Program-made: the position numbers and the translations under genes
Shown here: positions 43,736-55,705 of the stretch, in pieces
How the letters are laid out: every line of letters begins with the position of its first letter
Numbering within the stretch: the stretch's first letter is position 1
Assembly (NCBI GenBank): GCA_964030475.1
Contig: CAXIPT010000081.1
Span: 3,537-67,536, forward strand
Reading direction: 5' to 3'
Length of the DNA stretch: 64,000 nucleotides
Source: Tethya wilhelma
Lineage: Eukaryota; Porifera; Demospongiae; Tethyida; Tethyidae
The notes under the pieces: generated by a model
The model's database searches: none
The model's input: only the letters and a program-made list of their open reading frames with translations
Told to the model about the DNA's origin: nothing

Positions 43736-44461
43736 AGGACCTTGAGATAGGACTAGCACACAATTAAGATTCCTCCTGTACACTAGCTGTCATGAACTAG
43801 CTGCAGTATATATCTGTAACGATTTTATTAAATTGAACATATGACAATACAATATTTAATGTCGTTCATAATTATTAGGAGAACGAACAATAAAATTAGC
43901 ACCATCTTGAACACTAATGCACATGAAGTATAAATCAGTGCTTAGACATACCCCCTAGTTTTGGATTTTATTACATAAAAGTATTTTGCTTTGCCATCAA
44001 AATTTTTCTCCAAAAAATTGGATCCATATCTTCTACCACTGAAGTGTTATGGTCTATAAGAAAATATGTCAATTAATTATAATACGTATGAATAATTAAT
44101 GAGCAACATTTAAATTGATCCTATTTTTGTAGTTATTGACAGTGGCAACCCAAACTAGATGAATAATTGGCCTACTAGTTGCAATACTGCTATTCAATAA
44201 TAAAATTTTTGTTTTTCTAATTAAATTAATGTTCTCAATCAACTCATTAAATATCTAGTAATGTTTTATTGAAGTTCGTCATACCATATATGGTGAGCAG
44301 ATAATTCAATTAGCTGGTGACCATGGTAGCAATTTTTCATACCTTAACTCAGTTAGTAGTTAAGGTTTGAACTTATAGAAGCTACTATTTGGTAGTACTA
44401 GATCCCCTAAACTTTGACCTCAAATAACTGTATTCATGAACCTGCACCCAATTTCTGATTT
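43736..44461. other. Spacer between left array and transposase stop
   Basis: AT-rich with no gene. Presumably the transposase 3' untranslated region. Confidence 0.5.
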
Positions 44462-46240
44462 CTACTTCATGCCTTCACACATACATTTGCAAAAAATTTG
44501 GTCAAGTTCAATTGCACATACACCACAGAGCTGATCTTCAACAGCTATTACATACTCAGAAAGAACATCTGCAGTTTTATAGAGTTGTAATACTTCATGG
44601 CATGGGTTCCCAGCTTGACGAAGTAGAGTCTGTGATGAAAGAATGTACTGACAGATGAGAACACGTGGTGTTTCAATTTGGAGAACAAACTTCTGAATTT
44701 GAGCATAACAAAGTTTATGGTCAGAATCAAAATATGCACAATTAGTGTTGTCTCGTTTGCCATCACTTCTAGGGTATTTCTTGCTGTGATAGAGTACACC
44801 AATATTAAATGCTCTGTAAAACACAAGAATGGTTAAATCACCAGCATCTATTCCCAGTAGTTCTGCTTCCCCATCAGATGGGATCATGGGTTGAATTTTT
44901 CCTATTGCATATGAGTGTATAGCAAGCTTAGTCATGTTGTTTTGGGGTGCTCGTCCAGATGTGTTTAAAATAAAACTTCGAGTGTCATCTGTCTCACATT
45001 TCTCAAGAATAGGATACACTAACTAAAGGGTCTGCATCACATCAGTAGCAAATACTAGCTGGTCTACCACAATAGTTTTCGAATGAATCATACCCTTCAA
45101 GACACCATTCTTGTTTTCGAAGCCAAAGGAAGAGTGTGTCCATAAAGCACCCCACAAACGAACATACTTTGTAAGATGGGTGAGGGCATGAGCATTGGGT
45201 GTACATTTTTGTATTACATACAACTCCGGAAGTAGCTTTAAAAAATCTGAAATCATCTCTTCTGCAGCATCAATATGTGCTTCATCAATTCTATCCTGAA
45301 GGAGAATATGTGTAGCACAGACGAGCAAAGAAAAATGATGCAAATAAAGAGGTGCTAAACGTTTTACGAGAAGTGGAAGAGAGTAGTACAGCAGCCACAC
45401 ACGGAACTCAGATGCTTTCCAGTAGTTCAGATGTGAGATGATTGATCGTGGTGGACGAGTAAACTCCTGTGGCGGATGTTGCTGCAAGAACAATCTGTCT
45501 ATAGTCTTGAGTTGACGACCTAGATAGTATGGCTCATCATGGTTGTGGGAGTCAAACCATGCTTCAGTCAATGCCTTTGTCATGCCTTCATGCATGTAAT
45601 CAACGGGTATAGAGTCAACCAAATCTAGCATTGGTGATAGAACAGAAAATCCTTTCACACCAAGCACAGATATCCCAGATGAAGCTGCTCTCGTTGCACA
45701 CCTAATCACCATTTCATTCGTACGCTGTGTCACCTCCGAATCTACAGGAAACACACGCGAGTTGTTGCTGAGTCGGACACCAGGATGAAGGCATGTGGGA
45801 CAACTGTATTTGCCATTAAAGTGTTTAATGTTCAAAGCACCAGCCTTAGCTGGCATATCAAACACACCCAAAAGAACTTTACCACGAATGATCTTGACAC
45901 CATCTGGAGTTGAGAGTAAAATGCCAACAGTTGATAGCTGCTCAAGCATTTCCATAACTGGCTTGAGGAGTGGGTGAACAGGTGGCTTTTTTGATGAGGA
46001 TTTGAAGATAGGTACACCATCAAAAGAAATTATGAAACCCAAATGCTCTCGGCAAGAAAAGAATCCAGCATTAGCAGTCTGTACTTTTAGAACAGTTCCA
46101 TTCCAGATATCATGCATAGAGCCATCATTTAGATCAGGGCTCTGTGGGTATTGAAGGCTATCCCAGTGGTCTACAAAAGTATAAGAAAGATAAATAATCA
46201 CAATCACTTACACGCACACACACACACACACACACATGCA

Positions 46241-46286
<46 letters not shown>

Positions 46287-47475
46287 CACATGCATACACA
46301 CAACACACACACACACACACAACACTCACGCACGCACACACACACAGTGAGCACAGATAAATCTATATATAGCTCACACGCATATTATTTGACATACACT
46401 GTTTAACTTACTATTGACGATTGATTGTAATGCCCTGTCCAGTGGAATGTGTACTATGTGGCCAAGTTTGGTTGAATCATTACAGCTACAACCAGTTTCG
46501 TCCAACACTTTCTCACACTCGGTACAAAATTCTTGTTTTTTGCTCTGTGAACCGATCTTTTGGAAGAACTTCTTGAAGGTATACAGTGAAGTTGGTAACT
46601 GATTGGGTTTGGGACAAAGGATTCTTAGAAGGTTTAGAAGTTCTTCAATCGCTTTGAAAGACAGCTTGTTGTTTGATGCATATTGCATTATGCAGCAGTA
46701 AGCAGCACATATTGATATTGTACCCTCAGGATAAAGAGGTAAGAACATTTCATCCGGAAGAGAAGACTCTGTATTACTCTCTTCATCATCTATGTTTGTG
46801 CCAAAGATGTTCGTAGGCTCATTACTAGAATTGTCACTTTCTGCTTCAAAACCACTCTCTGTATTAGTATTCGACTCTGTGTTGTCACTCTCATTACCTG
46901 AAATAGAGCTACGGCGCTCCACGTCCATATCGGACGCTACATTGTCACTCTCATTCTCTGAAATAGAGCTACGGCATTCCACGTCAGCATCGTACTCTAC
47001 ATTGTCACTCTCATTCCCTGAAATAGAGCTACGGCCTTCCACATCAGCCTCGGATTCTACATTGTCACTCTCATTCTCTGAAATAGAGCTACGGCCTTCC
47101 ACATCAGCATCGGACTCTACATGGTCACTCTCATTCTCTGAAATAGAGCTATCTTCTAAATCAGCATCCGACTCGGCATTGTGTACGTTCTCACTTATTT
47201 CATCACCTGAGCAGCTAACCAATGAACTGTCTGTCCTAATGGATATAATAAAAAACCTTTCTTATTATCACAGTTACAACTATATATGCATGCATATATA
47301 ATATTATGCAGTATATATAAATACACCTAGCAGTATTAGCTTACCGCTCAATTCCACTACTTAGCCGCTTTTTAGCTCTCCAAAGTGTCATTCGTGGTAC
47401 AGGCAGCGTTGGATCTTTTAAATACATTCTGTATTGGCCTCTTTTCCGCCGTATCGGTCCTGATAGAGATGCCAT
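44462..47475 (-). pseudogene. CACTA-type transposase (Tnp2-like), three exons, one nonsense codon
   Basis: Exons on minus: 47475-47345 (MASLSGPIRRKRGQYRMYL, WRAKKRL), 47235-46412 and 46170-44462, with GT-AG borders and phases 2 then 1 that agree. Together they encode about 887 residues. Exon 2 starts with an acidic-Ser repeat tail and then LYPEGTISICAAYCCIMQYA, PTSLYTFKKFFQKIG and a Cys cluster (FCTECEKVLDETGCSC). Exon 3 has FIISFDGVPIFKSSSKKPP, FNGKYSCPTCLHPG, DSIPVDYMHEGMTKALTEAW, FRVWLLYYSLPLL and LWTHSSFGFENKNGVLKG, the order of Tnp2-type transposases. Intron 2 is largely a (CA)n tract. A TAG at 45023-45025 splits VMQTL*LVYPILEK; the frame continues unchanged to 44462, so a single point change disables about 188 C-terminal residues. 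Confidence 0.85.
46870..47160 (-). repeat. 60-bp coding minisatellite in transposase exon 2
   Basis: Five near-copies of a 20-residue unit (SSISENESDNVESDADVEGR-like) in exact 60-base register. It adds an acidic, Ser-rich, probably disordered N-terminal tail with many casein-kinase-II-like sites. Confidence 0.9.
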
Positions 47476-47594
47476 TACAATTCAAAGGCAGCAAATCGGT
47501 AATTCTAAATAGCGCACACTCTGGGTGTGTCTGCACATGCGCAGTTGCTAACAAGTTGCAGCTGCTAAAGGAAAGATTCTAGCTAGTTTTTAAG
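47476..47594. promoter_or_regulatory. 119-bp divergent promoter of the CACTA element
   Basis: Separates the transposase ATG (47475, minus) from the BEN-like gene ATG (47595, plus). Such a short gap implies shared control of both genes. No TATA box is obvious. Confidence 0.6.
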
Positions 47595-49237
47595 ATGAGC
47601 AAATCTAGATCTAGTAGCTTTCTTGATGAATCTTCTGATTCTGAAGTTGATCAAGAATCTACAGACATGCAATCTGATGAAGAATCACAAAATGATGAAG
47701 TGCCATCCGAGGCCGATGGCCTAAGCCAAGGAAATAGCTTACCAGCTGCCAATAGTAAGCAAAGATCTAAGAGAACTATTCGGGCCACCGCTAAAGTAAA
47801 GGAGAGTCAAGAGAACTTCATGGTTGATGAGTCATTTTTGAAAAGTAAGCCTTAGCTAGTAATTATGTGAGTGCAACTATATAAAACGCTGAATTAATAT
47901 TGTTTATCCATATATATATTCAATTTCATGTGTTTCAAGTCTTATACCTACGTACAGCTCGAGTCAGAGTCAAGTGCTCTCAGACAGGAAGACGATTTAC
48001 AACTATAGCACAAAACCTGTCTCATGTAGACAAAGATGAGACATTGACTAGGGAGGACTTGAAACCAGGTCTAAGTGTATTGGCAGTGTTTAAAGGCAAG
48101 ACGTATCCAGCTGAATTTGTTGAATTAGCAGGTATAATCAGGATCAAGTCAATCTATACTTCACTCAAATATCTTTTTTTTATACATGTATATAGTTGCT
48201 AAGCAAGATTTGGGGAAAAAACCACCTGGAAAACAGAAAACGGGAACAAAGCACAAGCTAGAGATTTTACAAGCTGCAAAGGTATAAATATTTAGCTCTA
48301 TTTTAACTTTGTTCCTAACAGCAACTTCAGTTGTATACTGATGTGTACATAACATGTTTAGGATTCAGCTGCCAACCCCCCAGATCCTAAGTCTAGGAAG
48401 ACAGACATCAACTTTTTAGCTGATAAAATTTCTGCTGAAGAGCAACAAATAGTGAGCTTGTATAAAGCGTGTAATTCTAATGTGCTTTACCATGTTAATG
48501 TACATTCACAGATAGCAGGGCTGAGCGACGAATATATTGATGGCCTTGACAATACACGTCGACTCTCAGATAATGATCGTGTAAGTGTGCACATGTATGC
48601 TGATTATATCCAGTTTTATTCAGTATGAAACTTTGCATACAGACACTTCTCGTAAATGTTGACAAAAAACTAGAAAAGCTTTCCTCTGCATTCAAGAATT
48701 TCCGTGAAGAAGTTTTGAAGAAGCTAGAGGTTAGTTTATATGACTATAGTATATATGATCGATAGTAATTTTACGGAAGGAATGCTTTTTCAGAACCAAG
48801 GAGGAGTTTCAACAGTCAAGACAGTTGACGACCGATTTATTGTAAGCATGATAATTGTATAATTTTAGCTGCAACTCAAGTATTAATTTTTATAGGTCAA
48901 TGGAGTTAATCTCTTGACTATTGGTGGAAGAGATGTATACGCATATGCCTTATCCCTATGTGATGTACTCTTCACCCGAGAAGAATTAGCAAAGTCTCTT
49001 ATGTATGCATCAAAGAAGAGTGACAAACCAGAGTTAGATCCAAAGAGAAGAGACCTCCTATTGTGTAAGCAAGATAACGCTTTGCAGTAATAATTATATT
49101 GATGTTAATTCTCTATTTAATTAGCATGCCTCTATGAGAAGTTCAAGGATCAAAAATATGAGCACAGGATGCTTGTTGCTAAAGTCAACCAAAAGTGCAG
49201 AGATGCAGGAAAAGAAAAACATGTCATAGAAGAATAA
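47595..49237 (+). CDS. CACTA accessory gene, nine exons, BEN-domain-like C-terminus
   Basis: Exons 47595-47844, 47940-48131, 48196-48281, 48362-48451, 48512-48580, 48643-48729, 48794-48841, 48896-49064 and 49125-49237 all have GT-AG borders and compatible phases, giving an uninterrupted protein of about 350 residues. It starts MSKSRSSSFLDESSDSEVDQ (acidic, Ser-rich). Exon 2 has a small beta-rich stretch ending LKPGLSVLAVFKGKTYPAEF, like a Tudor/SH3-type barrel. A helical part (VDKKLEKLSSAFKNFREEVL) looks coiled-coil. The end (VNGVNLLTIGGRDVYAYALS, FTREELAKSLMYASKKSD, DPKRRDLLLSCLYEKF) resembles a BEN domain, a DNA- or chromatin-binding fold. It is intact, unlike its partner. Probable role: accessory DNA-binding or anti-silencing factor of the transposon (inference). 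Confidence 0.75.
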
Positions 49238-49324
49238 AGCTACTACAGTAACTGTAGGTTAAACCACAGTATAAAGGAACTGCAAAGCAATCCAACTGAC
49301 ATTTAACTTATATATGTGTATCCA

Positions 49325-49775
49325 AACTATATTATAATTATTTCATTTCTAAACCTGTAAGAACCTTACAAATATTTTGTGAGTCTTACAATAAAATAAT
49401 GTGAAACTTTCATGAATCTTGAAAGATGTACATTAGATTATTAAGGTTCATTAAAGTAACTTGCAAAGATTCTTACTTATTCTTGCTTACATAAAAGCTA
49501 TTTTCAATGTAAGATCCTTGCATTTAACTTGTAAGAGCAACCATGTTGCATGTAATAGTCTTGGCATGGATCTTGAAAGCTATATGTCAGATTCTTGTAT
49601 GATTCTGTTTTAGCACAGTAAGATTTGTGGAAGTATCTTGCAAAGAATCTTACTTTATCTTGCAAGAAACACTGCCAAGAATTTGTATCAATTACTTGCA
49701 AGAATTTTGAAAGATTCATTATTCATGGATCTTGCAATATTCATTTTCAAGATCTTGGCAAGGATTTTTAGTAGG
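49325..49775. repeat. Right subterminal array of the CACTA-like element
   Basis: Dense but non-tandem copies of tcttgcaagaat, aaagaatcttac, gatcttgcaat and caagatcttggcaagg up to the TIR. Shares the AAGAATCTTGCAAG core with the left array but lacks the 151-bp periodicity. Confidence 0.85.
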
Positions 49776-49780
49776 GATAG

Positions 49781-50244
49781 CAAGTGTGTCACTTCTCCTG
49801 ACCCAGAACGGACACAGTATGTGTGATATATTCAATTGAAACCTCTTCAGTACGTTTTCTGGAGGTATACAATTCAAAAAGTCTTCTGGAGGCATAAAAA
49901 ATCTTCATGCACCCATTTTCTAAGAGTCTACGGTGCTCAAAGTCATCAAAATCACTTGCTAATCAACTTAATAATTTTAATTTAGTACTTCCCCGTGTGC
50001 AGCCCCTCCCATTATTGCTCACGTTTTTGCGCAAAGAGCATGCTGTGGCTCAAAGAGTAGGGATTGGTGCCAGTACAACTAGTGGGATGAGTATTTTGCA
50101 ATAAAATTCATGAAACTGGTACCAAAGGTCATCAAAAACAAAGGCAAGGGATAGTTCAAAGGTCAAATTCATTGATATCTAGTGTAGATTCTTTAGTGAC
50201 AGATTTAAATAGTTTATCCAGTTCAGAGCGACGTAACTACTGTT
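49781..50244. other. Flank between CACTA element and composite repeat
   Basis: No firm gene. A frame with PLPLLLTFLRKEHAVAQRVG (49.98-50.07 kb), followed in another phase by GIVQRSNSLISSVDSLVTDL, looks coding-like and may be a decayed transposon exon, but I cannot name it. Confidence 0.35.
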
Positions 50245-51293
50245 ACAAGTAAAAAAAAACATTGGAAATGTAGTGAGGCATAGGAATGGCCAAATCCTAA
50301 AAAGAAGGCAAACAAGATGGAATGGCTGTTTGAGTGTGTGCAGAATCATTCCTGTGTGGGCTGCATGTAGTACTCTCTTCCCATGTTGGGTCCCTCATGT
50401 TGCCCATAGGAATAATTCTTTACACTCAAACAGCCATTCCATCTTGTTTGCGTTCTTTTTACGATTTGGCCATTCCTATGTCTCATTACATTTCCAAAGG
50501 TTTTTTTACTTGTTTGTTCTCTATTTTTCATAATTCTACAAATCACATTAGAGTTTTTGTGTATATGGTAGTAGTACTTGTACACTATCAGCATGACTAA
50601 TCTGTGCTCATGCTGAAGTAATGTCAGGAGCCTGCTGAGCTCAGTGTATCTACCAAAATTTAATTGCTTTGCTCATCTTATAATAAATACTACATAACAC
50701 AGTAGTGTATTCACCTCCTAAATATTGAAGACTGAAAGGTTACAGAGAGTCCAGCACAACCAGAAAACTTCAGGTAAAGCAGGCAGCAGCAAATATTTGG
50801 ATTCCAAATAACGCACACTTATCTACCTGCAAAAGGGTCATCAATTTGACTTTTCAAGTAGCTTATGAATTTATGCATGATGTAGAAATGAATGGCTGCC
50901 ATACGGAGAAGCGCTTTTTGCCTTGTATCTAGCCATTCAACGGGAGACTCGAGCACATGATACCAAAAGCACGTGAAGACAATGGTACCAAGTTTGTTCG
51001 TTCAAGAATCAGCTTCTGAAAGTGAACAGTCCTCGAGATACGGTGAAATAACATAGAAGAAGAAGAAGAAGGAGAAAATTGGAGGTTTGGCATATTTTAG
51101 TTTGTTACCTTAGCGATAGTTTTAGGCCATGTTTTTAGGCTTGATAGAAAGAGAATGAGCTAAATAGTAGCTTTATAAGGCTTTTAGTGCCAAGCGCTCA
51201 GCAGAGTTATTCGCGTGAATATTTGTATTACGCTAATGGGCCATCCATGCCATTCCTATGTACCCAGTACTACTGTACTGGGAATACACAGAC
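50245..51293 (+). repeat. Composite repeat (copy g), the most complete copy
   Basis: Starts acaagtaaaaaaaaacattg, foldback module to ccaaaggtttttttacttgt (~50512), spacer with attccaaataacgcacactt, AAG module, ending in ccagtactactgtactggg. About 1.05 kb; it defines the family. No ORF of interest. Confidence 0.85.
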
Positions 51294-52929
51294 ACAAAAA
51301 TGCATACGCCATTGCTAAATTGCGAACAGTGAAATTAGCCGTTTTATATTAGATCGCTTGACCTCAATGATATGATGGTTTCGTTTAAGATGCTGCTGCC
51401 TCTCTTGGAATATTAATAGTAAGAGAACTGAACTTTCTGATCTCCAGATTGGGTAGCTCTACCACAAGTTTACAGGTTGCCGTCCGTGATGTGATTATTT
51501 GGGCCGACTATTGATTATTTCGGACACACCCTTTAAATGTGCCAGAAAGCGTTAGAGAAAGGGGGTGGGGCTGGATGTTTGCACAACCTGGAGTGTATTT
51601 TCACGAGCAGTCTAATGGTAATAGTGTCGAAGCAGCAACGCCCACAGGTAAGTCAGAATAGCGTCCGATAATTGATGGTGTCCGAGCATTGATCGCTTAC
51701 TAGAAACACGAAAGAAACTTGAAATTTTTCACTTAACCCTTTACAGCCGGATGACAAGTATACTTGTCATTTATTGCATGCACTCGAAATATGGATGAGG
51801 AGATTGCACCTTTAATGTGCGCCTCCGGGCAAGCAGTAGCGATATCAGATACAAGAAGATCAGACACTTGTTAAGAAAAAAAAATCTTTGAACATTCTAT
51901 AATACCAGTGTAGCATCAACCAAAAGTACAATTGAAGGCGGTTCTAATAAGCTTTACCTGGTAGAATAAGATGCGGGCATTCACGAGATATCAAGCTGTA
52001 AAATCTTAACCCATTTATTTCTCTATATAAATACGTTAATTTTTTCGCGGACCTTTTTTCTTTTGAATTTGAATGGTCTTAACGGCACAGATCTGTTGCA
52101 AACTACAGAGGACTTTTCTTAAAAAATGTATCACATCTAGGGTATTAGTTTCAAATCTGCTCTTATTTTCCTGGTATCGTCTATGCAATTGCCAGTAATG
52201 CTTGCGAGCATGCTGTTTTGTTGTTATGGGGCTTAGTACACGAATGTAACATCCAGATTCGGATTCAGCACCTTGCTATTGCTTGTGTGAGCAAGTTCAA
52301 ACATAGTGAGTTTTTACAGAAAGTCCCGGAGAGGAAGATTTGTCCTAAGGTTTAGGGGTATCTAGTAATTTTTACAGTATCTGATAGTTTTGTGTTCTGT
52401 TATGTGGAGATTTCATATTGCTGGGCTTTTATTAGAGTATAATGTGTTTATTACTGAAGTTTGTTGTTTACATTGTAGGAAAATGGCTGAATATACCCTG
52501 GAAAGTATTGCAAGCAAATTGGTCTTTTCACCATATGATCCGTGATTTGCGAACTCAACCGTCAAGGGGGCTATACCGTGTCAGTATCACTGTCATGAAT
52601 TTTTTTTTAACCCAATGTGGCCATTATTAACATATTGTTTTAACCCTAGGCCCTCTGAAGCGAGATAAGATGCAGGTACGCATCATAAATACCTGGATTG
52701 AAGAAGTTTAGGCCGTGAAATGACAAGTTCAGCAGTCAACAAAGTACTTTGAGGCATCAGAACCCCCATCTACCGGTCCATGCAACCAATTTATTACGTA
52801 AGTCATTAAAATCATGGAGACTGATAATTCAATTTTTTTTTTTGGCACAGACTCACTGGTTGTTTAATACGCCGAATTATACTGACTTCAGTAAACAGTG
52901 CAAGATGACAAAATTATTTATTTTTTAGA
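51294..52929. other. Intergenic; piggyBac-like terminus at 51733-51770
   Basis: ttaaccctttacagccgg followed by the perfect 20-base palindrome atgacaagtatacttgtcat (51751-51770) looks like one end of a TTAA-target (piggyBac-type) element; a matching opposite end was not found in this interval. Fragmentary frames at 52.44-52.63 kb are unrecognised. Confidence 0.4.
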
Positions 52930-53689
52930 TTTTGGAAGTATAGGTTTTCTACCATTGCAGTAACATTTCTCTGTATAGTTATTTCTACGTCTGACCATTC
53001 TATGTAAAAAAATATATGATGAGTCTTATTCATAGCACAAACAATGTGTCGGAACCTAGCTAGCCACACAAATGTTTGCTCCCCTGCTAGTTAGGGTATT
53101 TTTCTTTCAGTGGTTGTGGTGAATATGTGGAGTGACAAACAGGGTTGATGTGGTTCTTGAGGTGGAAGCTGTCGATAATTTTATTCAACTTAAGCCAGGC
53201 TTGATCATATGGGTGGGGAAGTGGAAGGGGACTACGTGAAATTTTCAGTCTGCATAGATTACACATATTATCATAAGCAAGGAACATATCCCCTAAATCA
53301 TTGGTAGTGATGACTCCAGTCCAAATAGCCAATTGAGAATGATAAAGAAAACTTGATTAGGCGACTCTGACCTATAGTACACAAAACAACAATAGAGTTA
53401 TGTTTTAGGCTATGCATGGCGGTCAAACACTCACTGAAAAAGTGGTCTCCAAGATTCTATGTGACCTCCAGCACGTACAATAAATTGGTGTCCTCTTGAC
53501 CACCTTCTTAGACGTTTTGAATTCCCCGTGTCTTTCGAACAAATGACATCATCCTGCTGATCCAGCTCCCCAGCAGACAAAATTGAGGGGTGTTGTCTAA
53601 TGATCTGTGCAGTACCTATTAATAATAAACGTGCAACTTATACTCAAATCACATTAACTATAATATGCTATTATAATTTCTAGTCCTCT

Positions 53690-53720
<31 letters not shown>

Positions 53721-55500
53721 TGCCCATGCACACCGGCACAAACATGCACACACACATCAGTGGCGGATCTAGGATTTTGAATAGGGTTTTTCCAATGAAT
53801 GCGCACGAAAAATTTTAGCTTAGCCACGCCCACTTCTGGTCGTATAGCCCCGCCCCTATAGCGTGCTAGCAGCTAATATTTTGCCAGAACAAGGCCTAAA
53901 TGGCGAAAAAACGGCAAGAAAAAGACAGAAACTATAGTATCTTTCACAAAAGACTGCTATTTAGTGAGACTTATAGTTGCTTTTGTTAGTTTTAAGTTGA
54001 AAGGGGGTTTCCAGCAAGCACTTTTCCAGTCTCCACAGTTAATTTCAATGCGAGGTTTCAGCTGAAAGGGGGCTTCCATGGAAGCCCAGGAACCCCCTCT
54101 GGATCCGCCACTGCACATGCACGCATGCAAACACACACACACACACACACTGTCACACACACACACATGCACACAATTATTCACAATACCCTGTGATTCA
54201 GCAGCTGATAGACCTGTATTAGTAGCAGTTGACTGAAGAGTGTGCTCAATCAAATGTTGATCATTCTCTGTGATTTGGGTAATGTCAACATCGGTATTGA
54301 CATCTCTATCATCTATATAATATATTAAGTGTAATGAAGACTTATATTAACAGTATAGCCAGAAAATTTGGTGGGGAAGTAAACTTGGTGGATTGCATGG
54401 CAGATTCGTATACTGCCAAATTAAAATCTGCCAATATTTAGTTCGTGCGTGTATATACATATCGTATTGGCATGTGATCCACCAACTGAATCCAGATTTA
54501 AAGTTTGGTTAAATTAAATCCGCCAAATTTAATTTCAGAGATTGTCACAGTGATTCCCGAAAATTAGTTTAAACAGTGACAGCGAAGACAGACGTTTTAC
54601 AAACTTTTGGTGCCACACAGAAAATTTGGAGACATACCTCTCAGTAGGACTCCACAATACGCCAAGAAGCCTCGAATGTCTGTTGGAATTGGAGGGTTTC
54701 TTTGTTCCAAGACTCTGCAATGGTCGTGACAAAATGCTTTACCAGGAGCTGGCTGGTTAGTACATGCATCAGGCATTGAAATTGCTGGGATGTCATCGAC
54801 TATGTTCTGCATGATGAGATGATAACGAAATAGTCAATTATAAATTCAAAGTAACTACACGGCATTGCATGGTCATGCATTAGGTATACAAAAAAAATTA
54901 CAAAAACCAAAAAAATTACCGGATGCATGATGCAACGTGCTTATAGCCTAGCATAAATTGATACTTTTATTGGAAGTGAACATGCATGCAGCCCCCTGAC
55001 CTTCACTTGGTGCATACAGTGAGGAAACGTCAGCTTCCAAATTCCATCAGTGACCCACAGGTGACCACAACCTATATTATAATAGTGATGAACATGTATG
55101 TGAATTGAACACCATCCTGATTCCATGCAGACCATTATAGCTGACTATTACAAAAGGTACTAGGCTATAATCAACTCACTGAGTCAGCTAGTAACATTAC
55201 ATTACCTCTCTCTTGACACTCTTTGGTACAGTTGTTGTGTGTATAGTTTGAGCGTCGCCTCTATTTGTTGCATAATAACCTCTCTGTCAGCATCCAGGTG
55301 GAAAGTAGTATCTTCCATACAGAGTTGTTTTTGTAAAACATGATCACAGTGATTCACACTTTACTTAGACACAATAGAAAATGAAATCGCTCACATGATC
55401 CAACCAGGACCACGTTTTCAGTCAGTTTGCCAGTCTTCACACAGTAGAGAATCTGACACCGAGAGCCGTCTGCGTGAATACAGGATTTACAAAGCAGTCT
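52930..55500 (-). pseudogene. Second KDZ-type transposase relic, at least seven exons
   Basis: Minus-strand blocks with splice borders: about 55500-55385 (DGSRCQILYCVKTGKLTENV), 55318-55206 (MEDTTFHLDADREVIMQQIE), 55071-55001 (CGHLWVTDGIWKLTFPHCMH), 54806-54638 (DACTNQPAPGKAFCHDHC, PTDIRGFLAYCG), 54312-54190 (acidic linker), 53615-53435 (KRLRRWSRGHQFIVRAGGHI) and about 53345-53087 (FLAYDNMCNLCRLKISRSPL, PYDQAWLKLNKIIDSFHLKN). After a frameshift at about 53085 the frame reads GEQTFVWLARFRHIVCAMNK. The WKLxFPHCM, PGKAFCxxHC, YDNMCNL and EQTFVWL motifs, in this order, match the Cys-rich and catalytic-end parts of KDZ-family proteins. The phase between the 55.2 and 55.0 kb exons does not agree, so a break or missing exon is likely. 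Two hAT-type repeats sit in its introns. Confidence 0.65.
53758..54113. mobile_element. hAT-type MITE with CAGTGGCGGATC termini
   Basis: cagtggcggatctaggattt at the left and cctctggatccgccactg at the right are inverted. The inner sequence (cacgcccacttctgg, agttgaaagggggttt) recurs in reverse orientation at 58822-59185. It is flanked by CA-repeats, so an 8-base target duplication cannot be judged. Confidence 0.8.
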
Positions 55501-55705
55501 GAATTGAAAATGCAATCAGGTTAGTAGATCATTGGTGGATGGTATTGACGGCATAGCATAGTGTGCATGCTAGCCTGTATAGCTAAATAATGTATTACTG
55601 GCCCTGGGGCTATATAGAGGTTTAATATGATAGACATGCCTCAAAATTTGCTGCCTGCATGATGACGCGGCGATGTCAAGGAACCCATTGATAATACAAG
55701 TAGGT

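Larger units (their letters stand above)
42899..49780. mobile_element. CACTA/EnSpm-like DNA transposon, near complete (6.9 kb)
   Basis: Left end ctatccctagtaaaaatcct t and right end aaggatttttagtagggata g are inverted repeats of 21 bases with one mismatch. Both ends carry long subterminal arrays of AAGAATCTTGCAA/CAAGATTCTT motifs. Two divergent genes lie inside: a transposase (minus) and a BEN-like protein (plus). This is the classic CACTA layout of short TIR plus dense subterminal binding sites. The TIR starts CCCTA rather than CACTA if the flanking CTAT is excluded. A target duplication is not clear (AT is shared at the CCCTA edge). Confidence 0.8.

Noticed and set aside
46792..47301. Plus-strand Ser-rich frame opposite the CACTA transposase exon
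   Set aside because: Antisense of the 60-bp coding repeats; the minus-strand exon fits splice phases and protein family order.
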